A stretch of DNA of 64,000 bases, taken from Rhipidocladum racemiflorum. Its lineage: Eukaryota; Streptophyta; Magnoliopsida; Poales; Poaceae. This document shows, in pieces, positions 11,327 through 22,690 of this stretch. The notes below the pieces were generated by a model. It was given only the letters and a program-made list of their open reading frames with translations, searched no databases and had not been told where the DNA came from. Position 1 is the stretch's first letter, and each line of letters begins with the position of its first letter. The DNA lies in NCBI GenBank assembly GCA_036346355.1, contig CM070576.1, positions 59,567,712 to 59,631,711 on the forward strand, given 5' to 3'. Position numbers and translations under genes: made by a program.

Positions 11327-12544
11327 ATGCAGAAGGTGCGGCTCAAGTGGGTGAAGAACCGCGGCCTGGACCACCTCATCGCCAGGACCACCTCCATCCG
11401 CGCGTCCTGCCTCCTGCTCGACCACCTCGCGCGCCTGCCCCCGTCGTCCCCCGTGCCGGCCCGCTCCCTCGCGGGCCTGCAGAAGCCGCTCGGCCTCACG
11501 TTCCCCGTGCTCCGCTTCCTCCGCCGCTACCCCACCCTCTTCGCCGAGCAGCCCCATCCGCGCTTCCCCTCGCTCCCTTCCTTCTCCCTCACGCCCGCCT
11601 CCAACCTCCTCCTCGCCCGCCACAGCCGCGCCTCCGCCGTGGACTCCCACCTCCGCCTCGCGCGCCTCCTCCTCCTCACCCGCTCCAGGTCCCTCCCGCT
11701 CGCCTCCATCCTCCCGCTACGCTTCGACCTCGGCCTACCCTACAACTTCGCCTCCGCCTTCCCCTCCTCCTACCCCGATCTCTTCGCCGTCTCCAACAAT
11801 CACATCTCCCTATCCACCTCGCACCTCCCTGAGGATATTACCATATCCTCTCTCCAGCGCCGCAACGCCAAGGCCATCGCCGGGGCGACCTACCTTGCGC
11901 TGTCCCGTCCGCCGTCCTCGTCGAACGCTCCCCTCGCGTTCCCCATGCGCTTCCCGCGTGGGTACGGTGGGATGAAGAAGGTCAAGGCCTGGATGGAGGA
12001 GTTCCATCGGCTGCCGTACATCTCGCCGTACGACGATGCCTCGGGGATCGACCCCGACAGCGACATCTATGAGAAGAGGAACATTGGTTTGCTGCACGAG
12101 CTGCTTGGGCTGACGGTTCACAAGATGGTGCGAAGGAACGCGATCCGGCTGCTCCGGGAGGAGCTGGGCCTGCCGCACAAGTTCACGAGGCTGTTCACGC
12201 GGTACCCTGGGGTGTTCTACCTGTCGCTGAAGTGCAAGACGACGACGGTGGTGCTTCGGGAGGGGTACGAGAGGGGGAAGCTCGTGGAGCAGCACCCCCT
12301 GGCCGCGGTGAGGGACAAGGTGCACTACGTGATGCGCACTGGTGTGCTGTACCGTGGGAAGGGCTTTTCCAAGTTGGTTTTGGATGAGGATGGCGACGAG
12401 GAGGGGGGTGCGCTGGATGGAGATGAGGAGTTTCTAGGGGAGGGGATGGATGAGGATGCTGATGTGGAGTGCTTCGGAGTGGAGATTGCGGATGAGGATG
12501 GGCCTGCTGATGATGAGGACGATGAAGGCGATAGTGATGGTTGA
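11327..12544 (+). CDS. PORR-domain (plant organelle RNA recognition) protein
   Basis: A single exon encodes 405 aa, starting MQKVRLKWVKNRGLDHLI, a characteristic opening of the PORR (formerly DUF860) domain, which fills about residues 3-335. Recognisable blocks are LDHLIARTTSI near the start, FLRRYPTLF (about 64-72), LFTRYPGVFYLSLK (about 290-303) and the end of the domain at MRTGVLYRGKGFSKLVLDEDG. After this comes an acidic tail rich in D and E. Characterised PORR proteins bind organellar group II introns and promote their splicing in chloroplasts or mitochondria. The target intron and organelle cannot be read here, and no separate transit peptide stands out before the domain. Codon use is strongly GC-rich, as in many intronless grass genes. 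A truncated copy lies at 39551-40015. Confidence 0.93.
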   Translation: MQKVRLKWVKNRGLDHLIARTTSIRASCLLLDHLARLPPSSPVPARSLAGLQKPLGLTFPVLRFLRRYPTLFAEQPHPRFPSLPSFSLTPASNLLLARHSRASAVDSHLRLARLLLLTRSRSLPLASILPLRFDLGLPYNFASAFPSSYPDLFAVSNNHISLSTSHLPEDITISSLQRRNAKAIAGATYLALSRPPSSSNAPLAFPMRFPRGYGGMKKVKAWMEEFHRLPYISPYDDASGIDPDSDIYEKRNIGLLHELLGLTVHKMVRRNAIRLLREELGLPHKFTRLFTRYPGVFYLSLKCKTTTVVLREGYERGKLVEQHPLAAVRDKVHYVMRTGVLYRGKGFSKLVLDEDGDEEGGALDGDEEFLGEGMDEDADVECFGVEIADEDGPADDEDDEGDSDG

Positions 12545-12693
12545 CATTGGCTGATGATTCTACTAAAGTTTATCTATTTGAAGTAGTGATTTCTACTAAA
12601 GTTTTTGCACGTTGTGTTTGTAAAATTAGACATTGCATGCCGAGCTCAATTGGCTTGTATTTATCTCTGTTTTTAGTTCTGAAAAGCCAAAGC
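12545..12693 (+). other. PORR 3' UTR, copy A
   Basis: A block from about 12565 to 12681, including 'tttgaagtagtgattt' and 'gcacgttgtgtttg', is repeated almost unchanged at 42188-42308. There it is the only surviving 3' piece of the second PORR copy. No canonical AATAAA is seen. Confidence 0.6.
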
Positions 12694-13440
12694 TTTCACA
12701 AAATAGTTGCTAGTGCCTAGTAAGTGGTCGTTTACTTGATCCTCTATCATATTTTGGGTAATTCCAGAGTTCACAATCTAGTCTTGTTTCTGAGCACATA
12801 ATGTTACATATTAATGTGTTCTTAAATGACTCTCAGACATGATTTGGTCAGGCATAACTCATAAGTATGCAATCTTCACACTTATGGATTTATGCTGCCT
12901 CTAATTCGAACTGTGCTTCAAACAAAGTTATGTTGAGTACCTTCCTACTTAGCACTTGCTATCTTTGACTTGTAGTGATATTTAATCAGTACTTCTCTTT
13001 TTTGCAGTTGATGGGTCATATTTTGATAGATTTTGTAAACAAACCGCTGATATGGATCCTATCCAGGTTTCACAAAATAGTTGCTAGTGCCTAGTAAGTG
13101 GTAGTTTACTTGATCCTCCATCATATTATGGGTAATTCTAGAGTTCACAATCTAGTCTGGTTTCTGAGCAAATAATGTTACAGATAAATGTGTTCTTAAA
13201 TGACGCTGAGACATGATTTAGTCAGTCATAACTCATAAGTATGCAATCCTCACACTTATGGATTTCTGCTGACTCTAATTCGAACTGTGCTTCAAAAAAA
13301 GTTATGTTGAGTACCTTCCTATTTAGCGCTTGCTATCTTTGACTTGTAGTGAGATTTAATCAGCACTTCTCTTCTTTGCAGCTGAGGGGTCATATTTTGA
13401 TAGATTTTATAAACATACCGCTGATATGGATCCTATCCAG
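12694..13440 (+). repeat. 374-bp tandem duplication spanning an intron and exon
   Basis: 12694-13067 and 13068-13440 are head-to-tail copies with scattered substitutions. Each carries about 310 bp of intron-like sequence, a TTTGCAG-type acceptor, and a 59-bp exon of the ubiquitin hydrolase remnant. The first copy's exon runs straight into the second copy of the intron sequence. Divergence between copies shows the event is not recent. Confidence 0.85.
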
Positions 13441-14378
13441 GTTAGTGGTCCATGTGTTCCAATTCAAGTGCTTTTTGGTTAATGATCACAGCTTGACTTC
13501 TGTGCTGTACTATCCTATAAAGTACTTATTTTCAGCGTGCTGCCTTTCTTGAGCAGGACTGAGAAATGGAGGATGCTTCTGTTGCTGCTACTGCTGGTTA
13601 TACAGAGGTTATTATAGTCATACCTTTCTTTAGTTATGCTTACTATATTAATATTTGCACCAGATGACTAGATAATATTCTGTTGAATGTACACAAGCTA
13701 GTGTTTTTAATTGCGGATTACCAGCAGTTCTCAGAGTCGCCCTGTTGCCACTTGCCTGTAACCAGCTGGAAACCAAGTAACCAACTTTTAACACCAGTTT
13801 CCAGCCTCCTGCTGGGAACAGCCAGAATTTCTAGCTACCAGCAAGTTTTTCAAATTCCGTCTGTTAGCCTGTTGACCTGCCTCATTGCGATCATGTCATC
13901 TTCCATTTGTCACTGAATAACTGCAACCTGTGGTGAATGCTATTGATCATGTGTCATTTGTTGGTGGGAATGGGACATTGTTAATTCATTCACGATCTCA
14001 GCAGGAAGGGCTGTTATGAAGGAATTGCTCATTTAAATTATTTGAATGCTGTGATGGAAAATCTATAGTTTTACTATATCATCCTCAGTCTGAGATTGTT
14101 TTTATCTTTGGTTGCCGTCTAACAGATTACAGATCTGTATTTTATTGTTCAGGCCAAGGATGTGGTAACTGAACATTATGTATGTTTCTCTTGTGTTGAT
14201 GGTATAAACTGAACGACCATCTTCAAGAATGCCATAATTGAATTTTGTTGCTGTTAGTCTGATGGCCACATTCTCTTTTCTTTCTTTCTTTTTTCATTCA
14301 GGAGATCTTTATGAGCTTGATGGAGGGAAACTGCAGCCAATACCTCATGGTTGTTCCTCTCCTGATAGCTTGTTGCAG
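13008..14378 (+). pseudogene. Ubiquitin C-terminal hydrolase (UCH, peptidase C12) remnant
   Basis: Five exon-like blocks have intact splice sites: 13008-13066 and its duplicate 13382-13440 (ending TADMDPIQ), 13536-13607, 14153-14201 and 14302-14378. Together they encode the C-terminal half of a UCH domain. The catalytic His is in TEHYVCFSCVDG and the catalytic Asp in LYELDGGK, followed by PIPHGCSSPDSLLQ. The N-terminal exons, with the glutamine and the nucleophilic cysteine, are absent, as is the C-terminal helix. An in-frame TGA at 13560-13562 interrupts the block starting RAAFLEQD. An intact enzyme would release ubiquitin from small adducts; this copy cannot. Family assignment is firm from the His/Asp blocks. 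Confidence 0.82.
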
Positions 14379-15197
14379 GTAAATTGTTTAGCTATTCTTG
14401 TCTTACTTTCAGTTCTTAGCTTATGATTTGAAAAAGGACGCTTGCAAATTTCTTAACTAATAAAAAGAGGAGTTTACTCCGATCGTCCGTCCACACTGTA
14501 CTGAAGGCTGCACAGCCCGAACCGTCTCCCCACTCTCCTCCCCACGTTCGTGTTTCCCTTCTTTGTCTGCTTACCCCGCCCTTGAACAACCGTTCCACCT
14601 CCTGCGTAAAAAGAAACGCTACCCCTGGTGCTTGCGTGGGCCTTCGCTCCATCCACGTTGCAACGATCTGTCTCCGGCGACTTTCGGTTGGCAGCTCGGT
14701 TGGCGAGACGTGAAGACATGAAATGACCAAAGCAAAGCAAAGCAAAGCGGTGAAATGACTAAAGCAAAGCAGGTCGGTTGGCAGCAAAATGATTAACGCG
14801 TTTGTGATTAGCGGGATTAGCGTGTTGGCTGGCCATTGTCTGGCTTATAAGGCGGAGGGAGGACAGAACGATATTCGCGAGGACGAAGTTCCAGTACAAT
14901 TTATCGTCCGTATTTACAAATCGATACAATATGTTTGCATAATTACAAAAAACCCAATCATAAACGAAATCTGAAATTTTGTTTAACCTTTCCCGAAGCT
15001 TCAAATTTCGTTTTCAGTGTATTCGAAACCTGAAAATTCGGGTATAGAAAAAACGAAAACTGGTATTTCGGTTATGGGGGCCCCATCCCATACCCGAAAT
15101 ACCAGGTTTCAGCAAAGGGTGGCCATGCAAATGATTGCTCATGCACGCGAGAGAAGAAAAATGGAAAAAGTTTGGGCTAATTGGGCGGGTCGCTACA
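14379..15197. other. Intergenic DNA between UCH remnant and fragment A
   Basis: No gene recognised. An 'aaagc' short tandem run lies at about 14728-14750. The stretch 14940-15110 has several 'gaaat' / 'atttc' inverted motifs such as 'ccgaaataccagg', which could be a decayed MITE end. There is no domain in any frame. Confidence 0.4.
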
Positions 15198-15771
15198 ACT
15201 ACTCTCTCTTAAGATCATTTTTTCTGAGCAGGCTAAGAATTGCCGTGGCTGAATTTGGTGCATAGTATTAAGCAGTAAATATATTTTGGACAATGCTTGG
15301 CTTTATTAATCAGTGTAGGTACAATAGCTTAGGGTTACATTATTCTTCTGAATCTTTCGGCATGATTTCTTTGCACAATTTTTTATTTTCGTATATGCTC
15401 TCTGCTCTAGGAAATATGATGCATGCTGTGAACAGTACAAAAGGAAGGGTGCAAAAGCCAAGGATATCATCATCAACGAGGGGGGCATGATATAATGATT
15501 AGCTTTAGATTCTAATATCAGCTGGCCCCATTAGTTAAACTAGTTGCATGAGGCATTGTGATTACCTCTACTCAAGCAACAATCAGTGGCCCCCAGGGCC
15601 AATTCCTTTTGACAAAGTTCTGGCGCAATTGGCATGGAATATGTCTAGCCAAGCAACGAATTGGCTTCCTCCTTTCTTGTTGTTCCCTGGGCCTCCATCC
15701 ATCTGGGCATTCGAATGCAGCAAAGTTGTGAAGTCCAATTCTGGTCTGGGGGCATGTATCTCTCCCATGAA
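15198..15771 (+). repeat. Fragment A of a dispersed inverted pair
   Basis: This 574-bp stretch matches the reverse complement of 43441-44053. Landmarks are 'actctctcttaag', 'gcatagtatta.gcagtaaa', 'aacagtacaaaaggaagg', 'gctggccccattagtt' and 'aagtccaattctggtct'. It includes an exon-like piece after 'tctctgctctag' that reads KYDAC.EQYKRKGAKAKD, family unknown. Its right edge abuts exon 4 of the RABD2 pseudogene at the sequence 'gcag'. Confidence 0.75.
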
Positions 15772-15775
15772 GCAG

Positions 15776-17088
15776 AAAATACGCACAGTTGACCAGGATG
15801 GGAAGACCACCAAACTTCAGATTGTAAGTGCGGTGCCATTTCTTCTTTCTTAACTTTCCATCACTAACAGGCGTGTATTTGACTTATACTGATTCACCAA
15901 CTAAAAAAACTAAGAAGCCCCTTTTTTACTGGTCAGTTTCAAATAAATCTAGAAATAAGTAAACGTCTCATGTTTGTATAGTTTTAGATTGGGAAGTCAT
16001 GCCTACCATTGAATAGCAAATGTACCTGTCAACTTGTATTACCGGTATTTGATGGTTAACAATTGATTGTTTGTATTCTTCAAGTAGCTATTGAAATGCT
16101 CTAGACTCTAGTAAATCACTATGGGCTATCGATGGAGCTATTTTAGTCACCTCATGATTATTTGGAATTTTTTGTAATTACTCTTGTTTTATCGCCTCAG
16201 TGGGATACTGCTGAACAAGAACCTTTCAGGACTATTACTAGCAGCTACTACCGAGGAGCGTCAGTGGGATACTGCTGGACAAGAACGTTTCAGGACTATT
16301 ACTATCAGCTATTACCGAGTAGCTAATGGCATTATCGTAAGTTGAAACCACTGGATCTAATCAGAATTCTTCAACTTCCCATGCTGGCCTTATTTATTTA
16401 ACTTAATTTGCATATATTTGTGGATTCGCAGATTGTGTATGACGTTACAGACCAAGAAAGCTTCAACAGCGTAAAGCAATGATTGAATGAAATTGACCAC
16501 TATGCCAGTGACAACGTGAAGCTCCTTGTTCGGAACAAATGTGACTTGACTGCGAACAAAGTTGTGTCGTATGAGACTGGCAAGGTGAGTTTTAGGATAA
16601 TCATAATTATTGCCAATTATGAGAAGTCCTGGCACTAGAATTCTTTGATAAGGTTTTGTTAGTGCTATATACAAATCAACAATGAATCAGTTTAATCTGT
16701 CTTGTCCATGCCTGTCTTACATAGGTTGGTCTTCGTTTTCACTTGTCTTACATCTCTGTCTCCGTGTCTCGCATATGATCTTCTTCAGGCACTTGCTAAT
16801 GAGATGGGCATCCCTTTCAGGGAGACTAGTGCCAAAAACGCCACTAATGTGGAGCAAGCCTTCATGGCCATGGCTGCATCCATCAAGACCAGGTACGTCG
16901 TAATGTTATTGTCAACAAACAATGCTCATATCTCAACCTATCTTGTTAGATCTTACTTAACAGAGAACCTGCTTTCCCTGTCTGGTTTCAGGATGGCTAG
17001 TCAACCGGCTGCAGCTAATGCCAGGCCGCCGACTGTACAGTTCCGTGTGCAATCCGTCGACCAGAAGACATCCTGCTGCTCGTATTAA
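15776..17088 (+). pseudogene. 5'-truncated RABD2 pseudogene
   Basis: Exons 4-8 of RABD2 are present with introns retained, so this is a DNA-level copy, not a retrocopy: 15776-15823, 16201-16336, 16432-16584, 16789-16892, 16992-17088. Exons 1-3, with the P-loop and switch I, are missing. Exon 5 contains a 64-bp tandem duplication (16201-16264 and 16265-16336) carrying its own 'tcag' acceptor; the first copy reads WDTAEQEP, losing the catalytic glycine. In exon 6, TGG for Trp102 has become TGA (16480-16482), one Asn codon is lost, and GNKCD has become RNKCD. The end is CCSY instead of CCSS. It cannot make a functional GTPase. Confidence 0.93.
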
Positions 17089-17204
17089 GATTCTTCGTTT
17101 CTTTTATTTGGTGTAAACTTGTGATGCACTGTCAGTACTGTTTGCTTGCTTACGATGCGTTTGTATTGTTCCCTCTTAATTACCTTAATAGTAGCATTTT
17201 TATA

Positions 17205-17399
17205 TAATAAAATTTTTACAGTGTATTATACTGGCAGTATATAGTGGGTAGTAAAAATCAGATCTAACCGTTGATTAGTTAAAGGTATTTTTACTACTCT
17301 GCTATCAGGCGAAATATAAATAAATTTCAGTTAATATGATCTATTGAATAAAAACGAATGAACGATTCACATTCAATTCAGTGTACCGAAAAAGAGCTC
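17205..17399. mobile_element. ~195-bp insertion beside the RABD2 pseudogene
   Basis: Compared with copy A (9797-9812), the B copy has an extra 195 bp inside 'tttttatacaattc', flanked by TTATA on both sides (17200-17204 and 17400-17404). The insert runs from TAATAAAATTTTTACAG to CGAAAAAGAGCTC and has no convincing terminal inverted repeat, so its superfamily is not assigned. Confidence 0.45.
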
Positions 17400-17472
17400 T
17401 TATACAATTCCTATGATTACAGAGCTCGAGCAAGCAATTCAGTTCTCTATTTTCCATTCCTTTCGTTCTTTA

Positions 17473-17672
17473 TGTTTAAAGTAGAGTAGAGATTGATCTC
17501 GAGAATAGAATGAAGAATAAATAATGAATAATTTATTGTACAAGCGTTTACATATTTATACAAGGGAAATGATATGTCTTAAAGGTATCTCTTCTAAAAT
17601 GTATCTATTCCAAAAGACATCTATTCCAAAAGACATATCTGTCCACTTAACTGCATTATGAATTTCTTAACA
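17473..17672 (-). repeat. Copia LTR (3' LTR of the minus-strand element)
   Basis: The plus strand begins TGTTTAAAGTAGAGTAGAG and ends TTCTTAACA. It matches 23771-23967 across its length with about 10-15 percent visible differences, including the repeated 'ccaaaagacatct' run. Confidence 0.88.
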
Positions 17673-18125
17673 CTTCCCTTTGGATGAATAACACAGTTTT
17701 TATGTACTTTGATAAACTTATTCAAAAATCCTTAAGGAAAAATATGAGAAGAAACTCGTTCTTATAATTATATGACATTTACAACTCCTTTAAAACCCAA
17801 TGGGGCAAATATAAGGAAAAACTTTATGGCATAAGTTCATATTCAATGTTGCCTCATTAAAAACCTTCTACGAGAAATCATTTACGTAAAACTCATAAAT
17901 GAAAAGAGTAACATATTCTAGTTCAAGGGTTAACTCACTCTGAACCTTGCAACTCACAAAGCCGTCTCATACCGATTCCTAGGACACATTTTTGGAAGGA
18001 GGATGTCGGTAAAGGCTTATTGAATAAATCGGTTAGATTTTCACATAACTTTGTTTGCAAGACATTTATCTTATCACTCTTTTGAAGTTCGTGAGGACAA
18101 AATAGCTTAGGAGCAATATGTTATG

Positions 18126-21100
18126 TTATATTACTCTTATATAGCTTGTTTGCATCTGAGTAATACAGGCAGCATTATTTTCATAGATAATGGTAGGAGA
18201 TTCCAATGGATTAATGTGGCCACATGACCTTTGTATGTGGTTAATCATTCTGCGAAGCCATACACATTCACGTGATACTTCATATAAAGCAGTTATTTTA
18301 GAATAATTAGTGGAAGTAGCTACTAAAGTCTGTTTACAAGACTTCCATGAAATAACCGTACCACCATAAAGGAAAATAAATCCAGTCTGTGACTTGACAC
18401 TATAGGGATCAGACAAATAGCTAGCATATGTGTATCCAATTAAAGTCATATATTGATTTCTATGAAATATCAAACAAAGATCTTTTGTACCATTAAGGTA
18501 CCAGAGAACTTGTTTAACACTAGTCAAATGCCTTTTTGTTGGTGATGCGTTGTATCTAGCCATTAGGTTGACTGCAAATGCAATGTCTAGCTTGATGCAA
18601 TTTGCAAGATACATTAGTGCTCCGATGGCACTAAGATATGGAACATTTATTCAGAATATCTCTTCATCCTCTTCCCTAGGTCTAAATGGGTCTTTATCCA
18701 TGTCAATAAATCTCACGACTATAGGTGTTTTCGTTGGATACGATTTATTTGTATTGAATTTCTCCAATATCTTTTGGATATATGCAGACTGATGCACAAA
18801 TATTCCTTCAAGAACATGCTCAAGCTGTAAGCCTAAGAAAAATTTGGTCTTACCCAAATCTTTCATCTCAAACTCCGTCACAAGATGGTTACTTGCCTCT
18901 TCTATATCCTTTGTGGTTTTGATAATATTTAAATCATCAACATATACTGAGATGATACATAATCCACTTTGAAATTTCTTTATAAAAACACATGGACAAT
19001 CATCATTATTGTAGTATCATTTCTTAAAAAAAAAACTCACTTAGTCGGTTGTACCACATCCTTCCCGACTGCTTTAATTCACATAGCGACTTTTTTAACT
19101 TGATGCTATACAAGTTACGATTTGCATTAGGATTCGGAGTTTTAACCCCTTCAGGGACTTTCATGTAAATATCTGAATCTAATGACCCATACAAATATGT
19201 GGTCACTATATCCATTAACTACATTGATACTTTCATATTAACTACCAGTGATATTAGATATCAGAACGTTATTCCACTCATAACGGGAGAGTATGTCTCA
19301 TCGTAATCAATGTCGGGTCTCTGCATGAACCCTTAGACTACAAGCCTCGCTTTGTATCTCACCACTTTATTGTTTTCATTTCTTTTCCGAACAAAAACCC
19401 ATTTGTTTCCCACAAGAAACACTTTAGGAGGAGTTGGTGTTACTAGACGAAATACCTCCCTTTTATTAAGCGAGAGCAATTCTGCTTCAATCACTTCCTT
19501 CCATTTGATCCAATCTGAGCGCTTCATGCACTCTGCCATGGTATTTGGTTCTAGATCCAGTTGAAGGCTCTCAGCAATCTTTGATGCAAAATGTATGTCT
19601 ACAATTGTAGTATCTCTTTTATATAGTTATCTCGAATTCACATAATTCGTGGAAATTTCTTCATTTACATCCTCTAACTCGTGATTTCCCATGACAACGG
19701 AGTCTAGGGGTTCCGATGTCCCAGCATCTAAATTTGTGCGCACTTTGATGCCGGGTTTACCATTCCTTCGATGATTCTCAACATCATGTTGAGTTTCGTT
19801 TACTGATTCAAGTATTGTACCTTTACCTTTAGAAGAATTCCATTTTTGCGGATGTCTACGTGGAACTAAGTCTTTTTATTCGGAATTTCCCTCCTCTTCT
19901 TCTCATTAGGAGCAAGAGTAGCTTTCTGAGGTACCTCCACTCTTTCTGGTACATTGACTGCGGGTATATATAATTTTATAACACCCTTGTAATCAGTAAA
20001 TGCATCTGGCATATTATTTGCAATTTGTTGCAAATTTATTATTCTCTGAACCTTCAATTCAGATTCTTTAGTACGTGGATCTAAGGACTGAATGCCAGTG
20101 GCATTCCAATCTATTTCTCGGTATTCTTCGTGGTACTTATCTCCCCCCTAATCCAGGAAAATTAATCTTATCAAAAATACAATCAGCATACCGAATTGTA
20201 AATAGATCCTTTGTTTATGGATCAAGGTATTTTATTGGACGAAGAATTATACCCCATATAGGTACCCAACTTCCTGTGAGGATCCGTTGATGTACACTAT
20301 GGTGGTGAAATTGATACGTATGCTGCGCAATCGAATTTTCGCAGATGGAATATACTTGGTTCATTTCCACGTACTAATTGCAATGGGGAGACCGTATGAT
20401 ATGCAATTGGTCTTATTTGGATTAGTTCTGCGGCGTGCAAGACCGCATGGCCCTAACAACTTGTTGGCAACCTACAATTTTGTAAAAGAGGTATAGCAAT
20501 CAATTTGACCCTCTTTATCAAAGATTCTGCTATGCCATTTTGTGTGTAGACATATGACACAGAATGCTCTACATTAATGCTCAAAGCCATACAATAGTTA
20601 TTAAATGCTCTTGAGGAGAACTCAGCGGCATTATCCAATATAATGGATTTGATCCTGTTTTCAGGAAAATTGGCTCTTAACTTAATTATTTGAGCCACTA
20701 ATCTAGCGAAGGCATGGTTCTGTGTGCTTAATAAACACACGTGGGACCATCTTGTAGAACCATAGATTAAAACCATAAAGTATCTAAACGGCCTACATAA
20801 GAGTTGAATAGGTCCACAGATGTCGCCCTGAATTCTGTGCAGAAAATTCAGCGACTCATTTTTACTTTGAGGTATGATAGCCTCAAAATCAATTTCCCTT
20901 TAGCACAAGTAGTGCACATGAAATCCTATGATTTTGAAAAATATGAAATTTTAATATTATGGCCAACAGAATAGTTTACAATTTTTCTCATCATTCCCAT
21001 ACCAGGATGACCTAGGCGATCATGCCAAATCTTGAATTTGTCAAGATTTTGAAAAATTATTTTGAACGCAACATGTGGTTCATGTTTGATATACGTGTAG

Positions 21101-21364
21101 AACAATCGGAATGAATATGAAGGAAGTTTTTCAACCACGTGTTTTTCGTATCCATCAACTTTAGTGAGGAGAATATATTCATCATCTCCTTCACTAGTAG
21201 CTTTCATATGGAAACCATTAAGACGGATATCTTTAAAACAGAGTATCTTCAATTGTCAATTGTGTACCCATAGGGAGAACTATGATGGCTCTTCTAGTGC
21301 AACAATTAGATTATCGCTTCCAGCGATAGTCATTATATTTCCAATGTTCTCTGTCAAAGTCTGA
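18126..21364 (-). pseudogene. Copia pol remnant: GAG-pre-INT, integrase, RT, RNase H
   Basis: Pieces in minus-strand order: GAG-pre-integrase at 20926-21252 (FKIWHDRLGHPGMGMMRKI); integrase core at 20453-20776 (SIILDNAAEFSSRAF and YTQNGIAESLIKR, the second D and E region); RT start at 19333-19539 (EVFRLV and GNKWVFVRKRN); RT middle at 19024-19215 (CELKQSGRMWYNRL); the intact YVDD catalytic motif at about 18930-18945; RT end at 18651-18881 (EFEMKDLGKTKFFLGLQL); and RNase H at 18126-18614 (YLANCIKLDIAFAVNLMARY). Stops and frameshifts separate the pieces, so no polyprotein could be made. Confidence 0.88.
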
Positions 21365-21639
21365 AAATATTTGTTTTCCTTAATATTGTATTTGTGGTAC
21401 CACTGTCAACAAGACAAATTTCATCCTCCTTTGGATTGTGCCACAAAATTCTATAATAAAGAGCATAATTATTAACTCAAATATAGAACAAGTACATCAA
21501 TATATATATTGTATATCTGCAAATACAATATGTGCTTATACAATACAATTACAATACCTATGTTCGTACATAACTTAGTTAACTAAAAATATACAACAAT
21601 ATTATGTAGAACAATTATGACTAACTATTTACAAAAGGG

Positions 21640-22690
21640 GATAACTAGGAGACTACACGGTGTCTCCAAACTGATCTTTGGAAATGTACCCAGCCAACAT
21701 ATCATCTGTTTTCATGAAATCGTCTTCCTTTAGTTGGACCATCTAATGGTGCTCAACATTCAGAGCAATATCCGCTGATCCCATTTTTGGATCTTTGTCT
21801 GCTGGTAAAGTGAAGTTAACTTCAATATTGTCTCCCTTAGGCCTTTTGCCTTTGTTCACAGATTGTTGATATAGCTCAATTAAATGTGGAGCAACGCGAT
21901 ATTCTTTTGCATAATATCATTTGCAGCCACATTTATGGCAAAGGCCTGATTTTTCCTTGTCATATCCTTTGCATTTGAATTTCTACATATCATTGGATTG
22001 CCACTTTCCCTTTTTTTATGGCACCTCTTACGCGCATGGCTACTGCTAGCCTCTGAGTATTAGCATGTGCTTCAAGCACTGCCATTGCCCCCGTAGTGCG
22101 AGTATGAAAATTTTTTATAAGAATTTCATCATGTTTCTTTGCTTGAAGCAGAGTATAAATCTACTCAGAGTACTTTGTATACATCTTTTGGCGATATTGT
22201 TGTTAAAGTATATACATAGAAGGATGAAAAGTGCATAATATTTTTTCTATTAGTTCGGTTTCACCAACTCCATGGTCGCAAAATTTCAGCTTGGAATACA
22301 TCTTATGTATTACAGAATTATACACTGCCACCGACTTGAAGTCCTGGAAACGTATAAGTAATCACTCTTGTTGAGCTTCTGATAACATGACCGACCTTTG
22401 TTGGCCATACATCTCTTTTAAGGAGTTTCACAATTGAAGTGGATCTTCCTCCATCAAGTACTCAGTTTTTAGGACTGAGTGAAGGTGATGTCGAATAAAA
22501 TGCAGGGCTAAATATTTTGAGGCTTGTGAAATTTACGGGTAATTTTGTTGAGGTTTTGTGGTGGTTGCACTAAAACCTCTACCCATCAAATTTATCTTTA
22601 GATCCATCGCCCAAGTCAAATAATTGCTACCATCTAAGGCCAGCTTTTCAAACTCCTTTTTGGAGATGTCTACCATGTCCTACAATTCAT
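21640..22690 (-). pseudogene. Copia gag remnant with zinc knuckle
   Basis: On the minus strand a CCHC-like knuckle (CHKCGCK...YYAKEYR, with a stop inside) is followed by PHLIELYQQS, typical of the copia gag C-terminus. It is preceded by capsid-like sequence around 22100-22450 that resembles the relic at 2673-3053. It is broken by several stops. Confidence 0.65.

Noticed and set aside
11120..11650. Long open frames antisense to and offset from the PORR gene (also 11287-11832, 11810-12325)
   Set aside because: They are shadows of GC-rich coding DNA with repetitive R, P and A codons. The frame at 11327-12544 has the PORR domain and the conserved duplicate start.
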